From Pseudomonadota bacterium (lineage in GTDB: Bacteria; Pseudomonadota; Gammaproteobacteria; Arenicellales; Arenicellaceae): a stretch of DNA of 6,696 nucleotides. The notes under the pieces were generated by a model. The model was not told the origin of the DNA, ran no database searches, and saw nothing but the letters and a program-made list of their open reading frames with translations. The stretch is taken from the NCBI GenBank assembly GCA_018660405.1, contig JABJKL010000086.1, positions 1 through 6,696 on the forward strand, given 5' to 3'. Shown in pieces: positions 1 to 5,297 of the stretch (positions are counted from its first letter, which is position 1; every line of letters begins with the position of its first letter). The position numbers and the translations under genes are program-made.

Positions 1-256
1 CTCTAAGAGGTGCTTGCATGCATTTGTCCAAAACCCTCTGCTCAGCGCCTTCACGTTGTTTGATATCGCGCAATAGCTGCCCAAATTTTGTTCGTGCCTC
101 CTCATCTATACGAATAAAGCGCCATGGCCGCAGCATGCCATGGTCCGGTGTGCGCAAAGCTGCTTGCACAATAGTTTCCCATTGCTCATCGCTGGGGCCG
201 GGGTCAGTGAGTTTCGGGCTGGAAACCCTTCCGGTCAAATTTTCGATCGCATCCAT
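1..256 (-). CDS. ydjA: YdjA-like nitroreductase, N-terminal part (cut by window edge)
   Basis: Reading leftward from an ATG at 256-254 gives 85 codons that stay open to the window edge. The protein begins MDAIENLTGRVSSPKL and carries the block LRTPDHGMLRPWRF at about residues 35-48. This corresponds to the RAPDH..QPWHF block of the small YdjA-type FMN-dependent NAD(P)H nitroreductases, and the following 'IDEEARTKFGQLL...APLR' also follows that family. Members are soluble flavoprotein oxidoreductases of about 185 residues whose physiological substrate is uncertain, so roughly half is present. An in-frame TAG at 262-260 lies 6 nt before the ATG, which excludes a longer start. No good Shine-Dalgarno sequence is visible. 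The gene follows phoQ in the same direction after 143 bp, with its own promoter candidate at 320-349. Family assignment is firm; the exact orthologue is less so. Confidence 0.85.
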   Translation of the reverse strand, partial: MDAIENLTGRVSSPKLTDPGPSDEQWETIVQAALRTPDHGMLRPWRFIRIDEEARTKFGQLLRDIKQREGAEQRVLDKCMQAPLR

Positions 257-319
257 TGTCTAATGCATACTCTATTGTTAAAAGCTTTTGATGAGAAAAG
301 ACCGCTTACGGGCTGAATA

Positions 320-349
320 ATTAGAGCCACAGTATAGCCAAGGTGGCAA
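320..349 (-). promoter_or_regulatory. candidate sigma70 promoter for the nitroreductase gene
   Basis: On the minus strand, TTGCCA (349-344, 5/6 to the -35 consensus) and TCTAAT (325-320, 5/6 to the -10) are separated by 18 bp. Transcription would begin near 313, giving a leader of about 57 nt. This rests on consensus matching only. The 257-399 gap contains no convincing rho-independent terminator after phoQ. Confidence 0.4.
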
Positions 350-399
350 GAAATTGATCACACGATTAGACAAATCCAATGTGCGTATTCCGCAACTGT

Positions 400-1788
400 C
401 TACTCAGCAGGCAGGCACACAATAACTTTCGCTCCACCCAAAGTGGAATCACTAATCTCAACGCTACCTCCGTAGCCAGCAACAACCGCCGAAACAGTCG
501 CTAAACCGATGCCATGGCCGACGGTTCTGCTGTCTGCTCGAACCCCACGTTGCATAACCTTCTCACGCTGTTGCTCAGGAATCCCGGAGCCATCGTCTTC
601 GACCACAAGGCACACACTGCGCGAGGTCCTCTCAGGCTCTCCACCCATGGCGCTGGCAGTAATCCGGACAACAGAATTGCAGTGCTTGCTGGCGTTGTCC
701 AGCAAATTACCCAGAATTTCAAGCAGATCGCCTTTCTCGCCAAAGAATTTCAGACTACCACCATCAAGTCCTGAAGCCACTTGAGTTTGAAAATCGATAT
801 CCCGCTCGGCATATACCTTGCCCAACGAGCGAATAATACGCGCCAGCTCCGGAGCTAATTCAACGGGTTCGGTAAACATACGTCGTCCCATGCTTGATGC
901 CCGCTGGAGCTGATGATCTATGATCTCTTGCATACTATCGAGCTGTTTGTTTGCCTCACTTGATTTGGCTAGCTTTGTTGATTCATCCAGCAACCCACGC
1001 ATAACCGCCAGCGGTGTTTTTAAACTGTGCGCCAGATCACCCAAAACATCCTTCTGGTATTCTCGTTGACGAGCCTCATGATCAATAAAGCGATTGATTC
1101 GGTTAGACAACGGCAGCAGCTCTCTAGGGTAGTCCGAATTGAGCGCGTGCCGTGCGCCCGTTTCTACTTCACCTAACTCGGATGCCACCCGCCGTAACGG
1201 TATTAGTGCCCAAAAAAGTAATAAGCCTTGCATCAGTAATAACGCGATCGCCAGCCCACCCAACCAAATCCACAATACACGTCGATAAGCATTAATCTGC
1301 TCCGCATAGGGCGCTCGATCTTCCGCTACCAGCAAAGATAGTGTGGTGATTCCACCAGACTCGATTTCCCATTCAATATCCAGCCCCATTGCCACTAATA
1401 CGACCTGATCGAACTCCTGGTTAGCCGGCATCAGGTTATCGTAATACCGAAAATCACCCGGCAGCGAACTGAATACCGGCATCGCCCGACCGCCCAGGGA
1501 AGGCGATCGCCACTCCAGACTGCCACCGCGACCCCGAATTTCAGCGTAAAGGCCAGAATCCAGCTGGCTATAGCGCGATTCTGGAAGAACACCTGGCAGC
1601 AGTACCCCTGCTTGGGTAACTTCCATGGCTGCCATCAAACCAAATAATTTACTCTGTAATCCGCTATATATACTCTCGTCGAGACTTTCCTGAAAAGCGC
1701 GTTCCAAAATAACGCCTGCAGCACCGAGAAAAAAAGCCAGTAGCACGCCCGCCGCAATCAATAGCCGATTGCGTAATGAACCGTTCAA
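400..1788 (-). CDS. phoQ: PhoQ-type sensor histidine kinase
   Basis: A 462-residue inner-membrane sensor kinase that would autophosphorylate and pass phosphate to the adjacent PhoP-like regulator. Visible in order: TM1 (about 8-30), a periplasmic sensor region (31-168), TM2 (about 170-196), a HAMP-like linker (197-245), the dimerisation/phosphoacceptor helix DLAHSLKTPLAV with His254, the N-box LGNLLDNASKH (Asn365), the G1 box DDGSGIP (398-404) and the G2 box GHGIGLA (424-430). AHSLKTPL is typical of the PhoQ branch. All catalytic motifs are intact. The enteric acidic Mg2+-binding cluster is not obvious in the sensor region, so the signal (Mg2+, antimicrobial peptide or other) cannot be inferred. 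The start is TTG, and the phoP stop TGA overlaps it as TTGA, implying translational coupling. Kinase class is certain; the PhoQ name rests on the PhoP partner and kinase-core similarity. Confidence 0.9.
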   Translation of the reverse strand: MNGSLRNRLLIAAGVLLAFFLGAAGVILERAFQESLDESIYSGLQSKLFGLMAAMEVTQAGVLLPGVLPESRYSQLDSGLYAEIRGRGGSLEWRSPSLGGRAMPVFSSLPGDFRYYDNLMPANQEFDQVVLVAMGLDIEWEIESGGITTLSLLVAEDRAPYAEQINAYRRVLWIWLGGLAIALLLMQGLLLFWALIPLRRVASELGEVETGARHALNSDYPRELLPLSNRINRFIDHEARQREYQKDVLGDLAHSLKTPLAVMRGLLDESTKLAKSSEANKQLDSMQEIIDHQLQRASSMGRRMFTEPVELAPELARIIRSLGKVYAERDIDFQTQVASGLDGGSLKFFGEKGDLLEILGNLLDNASKHCNSVVRITASAMGGEPERTSRSVCLVVEDDGSGIPEQQREKVMQRGVRADSRTVGHGIGLATVSAVVAGYGGSVEISDSTLGGAKVIVCLPAE

Positions 1789-2465
1789 GAATTGCGTTCC
1801 AGATTGAATCGGTAGCCCCTGCCACGCAGGGTTTCGATCGGTTGCAGATCGGCATTCGGATCTAGTTTTTTACGCAAACGGCGGATAAACACCTCAATAG
1901 TATTGCTGTCGCGATCTGCATCCTCTTCGTAAATATGCTCAACCAGTTCCATTTTGGAGAGCACCCGACCGGTGTTGAGCATCATGTATGACAGTAAACG
2001 ATATTCGTAGGCGGTTAAGTCAACATTCTTGTCGTTCAGTTTGACCGTTTGGCTGGTGGTATCTATTTCCATCGGACCACAGCAAAGTACACTCTGCGCC
2101 AAACCAACGGAACGGCGTAACAACACCTTGACGCGGGCGACCAACTCTTCAATATGAAAGGGTTTTGTCAAATAGTCATCCGCCCCGGACTCAAGGCCTT
2201 CGACTTTGTCTTGCCAACGGTCGCGCGCGGTTAAAATCAACACTGGAAAGCCCAAATTCTCAGCCCTCCATTGCTTAATGACTTCTATCCCATTTATACC
2301 CGGCAAGCCGATATCCACAATAGCCATATTAATTGGGTATTCTCGACCGCGATAAACGGCATCTTCCCCCTCGGCAGACACATCCACTACATAGCCTTCG
2401 GAGCGCAGTCGCGCGGCAATCTGTTCTTGCAGGGTAAGTTCGTCCTCAACCACTAGCAGGCGCAT
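1785..2465 (-). CDS. phoP: PhoP-type OmpR-family response regulator
   Basis: A 226-residue cytoplasmic DNA-binding response regulator. The receiver domain (1-118) has the acidic pair Glu8/Asp9, phosphoacceptor Asp51 (AIVDIGLPG), Thr79 (LTARDRWQDKVEGL) and Lys101 in DDYLTKPFHIEEL. These segments follow E. coli PhoP closely (TARESWQDKVE, TKPFHIEE). The C-terminal OmpR/PhoB winged helix (about 125-223) contains LTAYEYRLL, the recognition-helix region DSNTIEVFIRRLRKKL (187-202) and the wing RGRGYRF. Length matches the family. It starts at ATG 2465; a GAG 8 nt upstream is the only plausible ribosome-binding site. It overlaps phoQ by 4 nt. The upstream region is occupied by a 263-bp inverted-repeat element that begins 12 bp before the start codon, so transcription probably starts within that element. 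The family is expected to bind tandem half-sites with an 11-bp period; a candidate lies at 3850-3868. Confidence 0.93.
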   Translation of the reverse strand: MRLLVVEDELTLQEQIAARLRSEGYVVDVSAEGEDAVYRGREYPINMAIVDIGLPGINGIEVIKQWRAENLGFPVLILTARDRWQDKVEGLESGADDYLTKPFHIEELVARVKVLLRRSVGLAQSVLCCGPMEIDTTSQTVKLNDKNVDLTAYEYRLLSYMMLNTGRVLSKMELVEHIYEEDADRDSNTIEVFIRRLRKKLDPNADLQPIETLRGRGYRFNLERNS

Positions 2466-2491
2466 AAGGACAGCTCGAGTGCTTCTTCAAC

Positions 2492-2520
2492 ATAATATTG
2501 CCTAATCAGCGTGCTGCGAA
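2492..2520 (-). promoter_or_regulatory. candidate phoPQ promoter lying inside the MITE-like element
   Basis: On the minus strand, TTCGCA (2520-2515, 4/6) and TATTAT (2497-2492, 5/6) are 17 bp apart. Transcription would begin near 2485 and give a leader of about 20 nt to the phoP ATG. The -10 hexamer lies in the terminal inverted repeat and the -35 in the base of the first internal hairpin, so the element would provide the whole core promoter. The opposite terminal repeat contains a similar AT-rich core facing the other way. Inferred from consensus only. Confidence 0.35.
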
Positions 2521-2606
2521 GCATTTGACCGTTAGGCGGGCCTCGCAGGCAATGGCTAGCCATTGCCAAGAGGCTCAACAACGCGGACGAGTGCTTCGCA
2601 GAACGC
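2509..2606. repeat. internal hairpin A of the 263-bp element
   Basis: The arms 2509-2523 and 2592-2606 (containing CTGCGAAGCA and TGCTTCGCAG) pair at 14 of 15 positions. Exactly concentric with them (centre 2557.5) is a perfect 20-bp palindrome at 2548-2567, with half-site GGCAATGGCT. The pair GCCTC (2540-2544) / GAGGC (2570-2574) extends that inner stem with a one-base offset. The whole block could form one interrupted hairpin or a cruciform. Confidence 0.8.
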
Positions 2607-2613
2607 CCGAAGG

Positions 2614-2709
2614 GAGTAAACCAGATGATCCAATCCGGCGTTGTAGTCCTTGAAAAGGACTCGCCATTCTCTTCGGACTGCGCCTTGTCTTGAACCATCT
2701 GGTTTACTC
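2614..2709. repeat. internal hairpin B of the 263-bp element
   Basis: The arms 2614-2627 (GAGTAAACCAGATG) and 2696-2709 are perfect 14-bp complements. Inside, two mutually exclusive folds are possible. One is a tight hairpin AGTCCTT-GAA-AAGGACT (2645-2661), flanked by GGCG (2637-2640) and CGCC (2662-2665). The other is a longer stem pairing GGCG and AGTCC (2637-2649) with GGACTGCGCC (2675-2684), which is concentric with the outer arms. Confidence 0.8.
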
Positions 2710-2737
2710 TGATTAGACAATATTATATTGAAGGAGC

Positions 2738-2834
2738 ACTAGCATTCGTGAATGAGCATTTGAAGTAAAATCAGACCCAGCGACTGGTGAAAGAAGCACT
2801 ATAGGCAAATCGGGCATGAAAGCCGAATGCTAGT
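2738..2834. repeat. 11-bp inverted repeat spanning the 3' end of the PepSY gene
   Basis: ACTAGCATTCG at 2738-2748 is perfectly complementary to CGAATGCTAGT at 2824-2834. The right arm includes the PepSY stop codon (2832-2830) and the left arm overlaps the last three bases of the 263-bp element. Enclosed are a small hairpin CCAG-CGA-CTGG (2777-2787) and a copy of the element tip, AAGAAGCACT (2791-2800), in the same orientation as the right tip. It could act as a processing or stability structure at the PepSY mRNA end. No U-tract follows, so a rho-independent terminator is not supported. Confidence 0.5.
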
Positions 2835-3162
2835 CTCTCACGATAACGGTGCGGACCATTCCTTCCTTAAATAGCTTCACCCGATAACCCGCCTCATTGG
2901 AACCTAATGGGCGTACATCAATCACACGACCACCACCAATACGACGCATTGCAATCTGAGCGGCCTGCTTGCTCGACATTAGTTCTCGAGTAATCAAAGA
3001 GCGCTCTTGAGGATTGACCAACCTTAAGTTCTGATTCGAACTTTGCGCATCCGTTTGGTTAGGCATAAGCAGACATCCACACACCAACAAACCCGCGAGC
3101 ACAGTACTTGACAGCAGCGCCCGTCGAATTTCGTACAACTTATTCATTGCGCAAATAGTCAT
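2830..3162 (-). CDS. small exported PepSY-domain protein
   Basis: A 110-residue protein with a signal peptide and one PepSY-type domain. A basic start (KLYEIRR) is followed by a hydrophobic core (residues 15-33) and a probable signal peptidase I site TDA|Q after residue 39. A lipobox is not convincing, because the residue before Gly-Cys30 is Cys. The mature part (about 57-109) has the PepSY pattern MSSKQAAQIAMRRIGGGRVIDV, then YRVKLFKEGMVRTVIV. PepSY proteins are periplasmic or membrane-associated; roles as protease inhibitors or kinase modulators are known in some cases and not shown here. Small PepSY genes often lie just upstream of PhoP/PhoQ-like pairs, so a role in sensing is reasonable. 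Here a 367-bp gap holding an inserted element separates it from phoP. The start could be Met1 (AGGG 4 nt upstream) or Met6 (3147). Confidence 0.82.
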   Translation of the reverse strand: MTICAMNKLYEIRRALLSSTVLAGLLVCGCLLMPNQTDAQSSNQNLRLVNPQERSLITRELMSSKQAAQIAMRRIGGGRVIDVRPLGSNEAGYRVKLFKEGMVRTVIVRD

Positions 3163-3172
3163 AAGACCCTAA

Positions 3173-3178
3173 ATTATA
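3173..3178 (-). promoter_or_regulatory. candidate -10 element for the PepSY gene
   Basis: A perfect TATAAT on the minus strand lies 10 bp before ATG 3162, in the context TGGTATATAAT. No good -35 hexamer is seen 16-18 bp upstream. If it is used, transcription would start about 4 nt before Met1, leaving the AGGG untranscribed. Translation would then be nearly leaderless, or would start at Met6 (3147). Confidence 0.3.
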
Positions 3179-3213
3179 TACCAATTCAGCAATAAAACTC
3201 TATCGAACTGGCG

Positions 3214-3774
3214 CTAACGAACCGGCACTACGCTAACAGCTACTTTAATTTCGTCACCTGGACGAGTGTTCATTTGGGTGTGATAAATCGCACCGTTATA
3301 GCTATAGCTCACATCGTAAGCCACTATTCGTTCTTCGCGATGCTGTTTTCGGGTTACTTCGCAACGCTCTACATTGCGGTAGCTCGTCTGGCTGGAAGCT
3401 CTATTGTCGTGCTTTATATCGTTACCAATCGAACCACCCAATACTGCTCCAGCAACCGTCGCCAGACCTTTACCTCTACCACTGCCAAACTGATTGCCAA
3501 TAACACCACCAACGATCGCCCCTACAATATTTGGCGTTACACTATTATACCCACGACTGCCATACGAGCTATAAATGGGCTGAGACTCTACCCAACACTC
3601 TTCCACCGGCTCACTCACGCGCACTGATTCGACGATGGGCTCCACGCTAATAACTTTTGCGTAGTCAAATTCAGTTGCAGCAAATACAGAAGTGGAAAGA
3701 ACACCGAATGCACTAGCTACTGCTAATAACCAACCAATCTTGCTTAAAGACGGTTTCTGTTTATTTGTGTTCAT
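3214..3774 (-). CDS. glycine-zipper 2TM-domain envelope protein (17 kDa surface antigen-like)
   Basis: A 186-residue exported protein. The start is ATG 3774, preceded by a strong GGGAGG Shine-Dalgarno; a GTG at 3792 in the same frame would place that site inside the coding region and is rejected. A signal peptide (Lys5/7/12, hydrophobic 13-31) ends at VFA|A after residue 32. The glycine-zipper core spans about 82-120: GAIVGGVIGNQFGSGRGKG, then VAGAVLGGSIGND, the pattern of the Rick_17kDa/SlyB-like family. The C-terminal part (132-186) has YDVSYSYNGAIYHTQMNTRPGDEIKVAVSV, usual for the proteobacterial members. Cys60 and Cys138 bracket the zipper and could form a disulfide. No lipobox is present, so a free periplasmic or outer-membrane-associated protein is likelier than a lipoprotein. 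The exact role is unknown; related proteins affect envelope integrity, and SlyB of enterics is PhoP-regulated. Confidence 0.88.
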   Translation of the reverse strand: MNTNKQKPSLSKIGWLLAVASAFGVLSTSVFAATEFDYAKVISVEPIVESVRVSEPVEECWVESQPIYSSYGSRGYNSVTPNIVGAIVGGVIGNQFGSGRGKGLATVAGAVLGGSIGNDIKHDNRASSQTSYRNVERCEVTRKQHREERIVAYDVSYSYNGAIYHTQMNTRPGDEIKVAVSVVPVR

Positions 3775-3778
3775 TTTG

Positions 3779-3784
3779 CCTCCC
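3779..3784 (-). promoter_or_regulatory. strong ribosome-binding site of the glycine-zipper gene
   Basis: GGGAGG on the minus strand, 4 nt before ATG 3774. It decides the start codon against the upstream in-frame GTG at 3792. Confidence 0.8.
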
Positions 3785-3790
3785 GGCGAC

Positions 3791-3826
3791 ACCTTGGCCA
3801 GTAAAATGGGCCAGTAAAAACAAGGT
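3791..3826. repeat. tandem 11-bp repeat enclosed in a short inverted repeat, in the glycine-zipper leader
   Basis: GGCCAGTAAAA occurs at 3796-3806 and 3809-3819 with a 13-bp period. The pair is enclosed by ACCTTG (3791-3796) and CAAGGT (3821-3826), which are perfect complements. TGGCC (3795-3799) and GGCCA (3809-3813) can also pair. The block lies between the promoter candidate and the ribosome-binding site, so it may form a leader hairpin or a binding site. Confidence 0.5.
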
Positions 3827-3842
3827 AGTTGAAAATTCCCAA
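3813..3842 (-). promoter_or_regulatory. candidate promoter of the glycine-zipper gene
   Basis: On the minus strand, TTGGGA (3842-3837, 4/6) and TTTACT (3818-3813, 4/6) are separated by 18 bp. The start would be near 3806, with a leader of about 32 nt carrying the GGGAGG site. Both hexamers are weak, as expected for an activator-dependent promoter, and a direct-repeat operator candidate lies just upstream (3850-3868). Confidence 0.35.
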
Positions 3843-3849
3843 TGAACTT

Positions 3850-3868
3850 TCTATTTACACTCTATTTA
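3850..3868 (+). promoter_or_regulatory. candidate OmpR/PhoP-family operator (11-bp-period direct repeat)
   Basis: TCTATTTA is repeated exactly at 3850-3857 and 3861-3868. The core is TATTTA-N5-TATTTA, the same architecture as the enteric PhoP box TGTTTA-N5-TGTTTA with one base changed in each half-site. It ends 7 bp upstream of the candidate -35 of the glycine-zipper promoter, a usual activator position. The repeat is seen directly; the regulator is inferred. The rest of the gap to the next element (3869-3974) shows nothing I can assign. Confidence 0.4.
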
Positions 3869-3974
3869 ACAATCTAAATACCCGTCTAATGAAGGAATTC
3901 CAGACTGTTGCAGCAAAGTCTACCCGCGAGGACTGAACACCAGCTGAATCAACGTAGCTTTTCTTCACACAACA

Positions 3975-4115
3975 GAGGCCTTTGCACGAGCAGGGATTTT
4001 ATTTTCTGGCAAGACAAAAACGCACGGAATGAGGGATTTTATAATCGCATAAATGACCGATTGAGTACGTTTTTAACGCCGCCAGAGAACAAAATAACAA
4101 TCGTGCAAAGGGCTC
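3975..4115. mobile_element. 141-bp MITE-like hairpin element directly after rnd
   Basis: The outer 15 bp, 3975-3989 (GAGGCCTTTGCACGA) and 4101-4115, pair at 14 of 15 positions. Inward, after 5-6 unpaired bases, ATTTT.TT.TCTGGC pairs at 13 of 15 (3996-4010 with 4081-4095), and then AAAAACG pairs at 7 of 7. Each arm is therefore about 50 nt, with two small internal loops. The centre carries TTTAT (4038-4042) / ATAAA (4049-4053), concentric with the arms. A direct repeat AGGGATTTTAT occurs at 3992-4002 and 4032-4042. The right end abuts the rnd stop codon (4118-4116). There is no coding capacity and no clear target-site duplication. A non-autonomous transposable element, possibly serving as the rnd terminator, fits best. 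I cannot name a parent element, and it is unrelated to the 263-bp element. Confidence 0.6.
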
Positions 4116-5210
4116 CTATTCGGCAAATAATTCAAGCAACTGCTCGCCGTATACATCGTAGCGCCAACCGTGCAACGGGGCTTTGTCGCGCGCACCACGT
4201 AAAATGCTTTCTACATCACGTTTGGTGGCAATTAGCGCAGACGCCATATTGGTTTTTTCGGCAACCTCATTTAGTAATTGCATCGCTTTTTTAACTTGAT
4301 TCCTCTGGAAGTTATTAAACGGCCGTTCGTCCGGCCACAGCGCCTCGATCGAATGTTCTTCATTCACCCGGGTAACTTCTGAAAGGATCTGCTTGGCATT
4401 TTTTTCCAGAAATCGTGGTGCTATGTCACTAATATTCGTTAAATCTTCCATCGTTGTGGGTGATTGTGCAGCAAGTGCAACAAGCTCGGGATCCTTAATC
4501 AACCATGTGCGTGGAATATCCATTTTCTGGACTTTGCGCTCTCGCCATATAGACAGCCCCTTAAGAACATGTTGAGACCGTACGCTGAGCCGCCCGCCTT
4601 TCATACGACGCCAGGCCAATTCGGGTGGAAAGGTATAATCCTCTATCGTATAGAGCTCACTTACCGCCTCCTCGTACCAGGGCAAGCGACCGTTTTGCTC
4701 TAATTCAACTATCAAACTGTCTCGCAACTCACCCAGGAACTCCACGTCTTCCATGGCATAGGTTAATTGTGCAGTCGAAAGAGGTCGCTTCGACCAATCG
4801 GTACGCGCCTGGCTGGCAGCCACTTCATTACCCAAACGCTCTTTCACAATGGCAGCATAAGCGATCTGCATATTGCTGCCACAAAACGCTGCAGCCATCT
4901 GTGTATCGAATACATTACTCGGCAATACACCCAAAGACTGGAACAACACTTCAAAGTCTTGCCGGGAAGAATGCAATATAACCGGTGCATCATGTTCAGA
5001 AATAAGTTCCGCCAGGGCCGACAAGTCATCAATGGCTAATACGTCGATGGCACAATCGCGTTCGTCCGTTGCCAGTTGAACCAGACAAAGCTTTGCGTAA
5101 TAGGTGCGCTCACGCAGGAATTCTGTATCCAAAGCCAACCACGGCCGGGTTTTGGCGTAGTCACAATAAGCTTGTAAATCTTTTTTATTATTTATTATAT
5201 GCGCAGACAT
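4116..5210 (-). CDS. rnd: ribonuclease D
   Basis: A 364-residue 3'-5' exoribonuclease that trims the 3' ends of tRNA precursors and other small structured RNAs; E. coli Rnd is of similar size (375). The DEDDy exonuclease domain is complete. Exo I is LALDTEF with Asp28/Glu30, Exo II is ILHSSRQDFEVLF with Asp85, and Exo III is TYAMEDVEFL with Tyr151/Asp155. The substrate strip FDTQMAAAF (101-109) and the TDWSKRPLS...QLTYA segment are also typical. A single HRDC domain follows at about 212-290, including RERKVQKMDIPRTWLIKD. The start is ATG 5210, with no strong Shine-Dalgarno. The gene is divergent from the membrane-protein gene, with a 124-bp intergenic region. It is followed immediately by a hairpin element. 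Nothing appears damaged. Confidence 0.95.
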   Translation of the reverse strand: MSAHIINNKKDLQAYCDYAKTRPWLALDTEFLRERTYYAKLCLVQLATDERDCAIDVLAIDDLSALAELISEHDAPVILHSSRQDFEVLFQSLGVLPSNVFDTQMAAAFCGSNMQIAYAAIVKERLGNEVAASQARTDWSKRPLSTAQLTYAMEDVEFLGELRDSLIVELEQNGRLPWYEEAVSELYTIEDYTFPPELAWRRMKGGRLSVRSQHVLKGLSIWRERKVQKMDIPRTWLIKDPELVALAAQSPTTMEDLTNISDIAPRFLEKNAKQILSEVTRVNEEHSIEALWPDERPFNNFQRNQVKKAMQLLNEVAEKTNMASALIATKRDVESILRGARDKAPLHGWRYDVYGEQLLELFAE

Positions 5211-5249
5211 GCAATCAAAAACCCAATGACCCCTTCCAAGACGCTTGGT

Positions 5250-5279
5250 ATTATCGCACAGCAGTAGCTAGTATGTTGA
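5250..5279 (-). promoter_or_regulatory. candidate rnd promoter
   Basis: On the minus strand, TCAACA (5279-5274, 4/6) and GATAAT (5255-5250, 5/6) are separated by 18 bp, giving a start near 5243 and a leader of about 33 nt. A small dyad, CCAAG-ACG-CTTGG (5236-5248), sits at the predicted start and could form a 5' leader hairpin or an operator. Consensus evidence only. Confidence 0.35.
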
Positions 5280-5297
5280 TCCGCTGTCCCAGTAAAG

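Larger units (their letters stand above)
2478..2740. mobile_element. 263-bp MITE-like element with 32-bp terminal inverted repeats and two internal hairpins
   Basis: Bases 2478-2509 (tip AGTGCTTCTTCAA) and 2709-2740 (tip TTGAAGGAGCACT) are inverted repeats matching at 29 of 32 positions, and all three differences are C/T transitions. Almost everything between them is taken up by two adjacent self-complementary blocks, 2509-2606 and 2614-2709, separated by 7 nt. The element therefore folds as a 32-bp stem ending in two long arms, symmetric about 2609. No transposase is encoded. An 81-codon open frame across it has no recognisable domain and is an unlikely gene. Terminal repeats plus small size suggest a non-autonomous transposable element, but no clean target-site duplication is visible: flanks are ...AGCTCG on the left and AGCATTCG on the right. 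A structured RNA or a replication-hairpin-like element are alternatives. I do not recognise the family. Confidence 0.7.

Noticed and set aside
18..263. 81-codon plus-strand open frame at the left edge
   Set aside because: It is the antisense shadow of the YdjA-like nitroreductase, which has clear family motifs on the minus strand.
2500..2606. Integron attC site: GTTAGGC (2531-2537) and GCTCAAC (2573-2579) match the attC core-site patterns
   Set aside because: The two cores are in the wrong order, with the GTTRRRY-type site before the RYYYAAC-type on either strand. There is no integrase or cassette gene nearby, and the arms are explained by the larger concentric hairpin.
2453..2698. 81-codon minus-strand open frame across the 263-bp element and into phoP
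   Set aside because: It lies almost wholly in the self-complementary arms, ends inside phoP, has no ribosome-binding site and no recognisable domain. At most it could be a relic of a parent transposon.
2701..2716. PhoP box suggested by GGTTTA in the hairpin B arm near phoP
   Set aside because: Only one half-site is present; the sequence at the +11 position (ATTAGA) does not match.
3908..4294. 128-codon plus-strand open frame
   Set aside because: It is antisense to the rnd 3' end and runs through the 141-bp hairpin element. It has no start signal and reads as a shadow frame.
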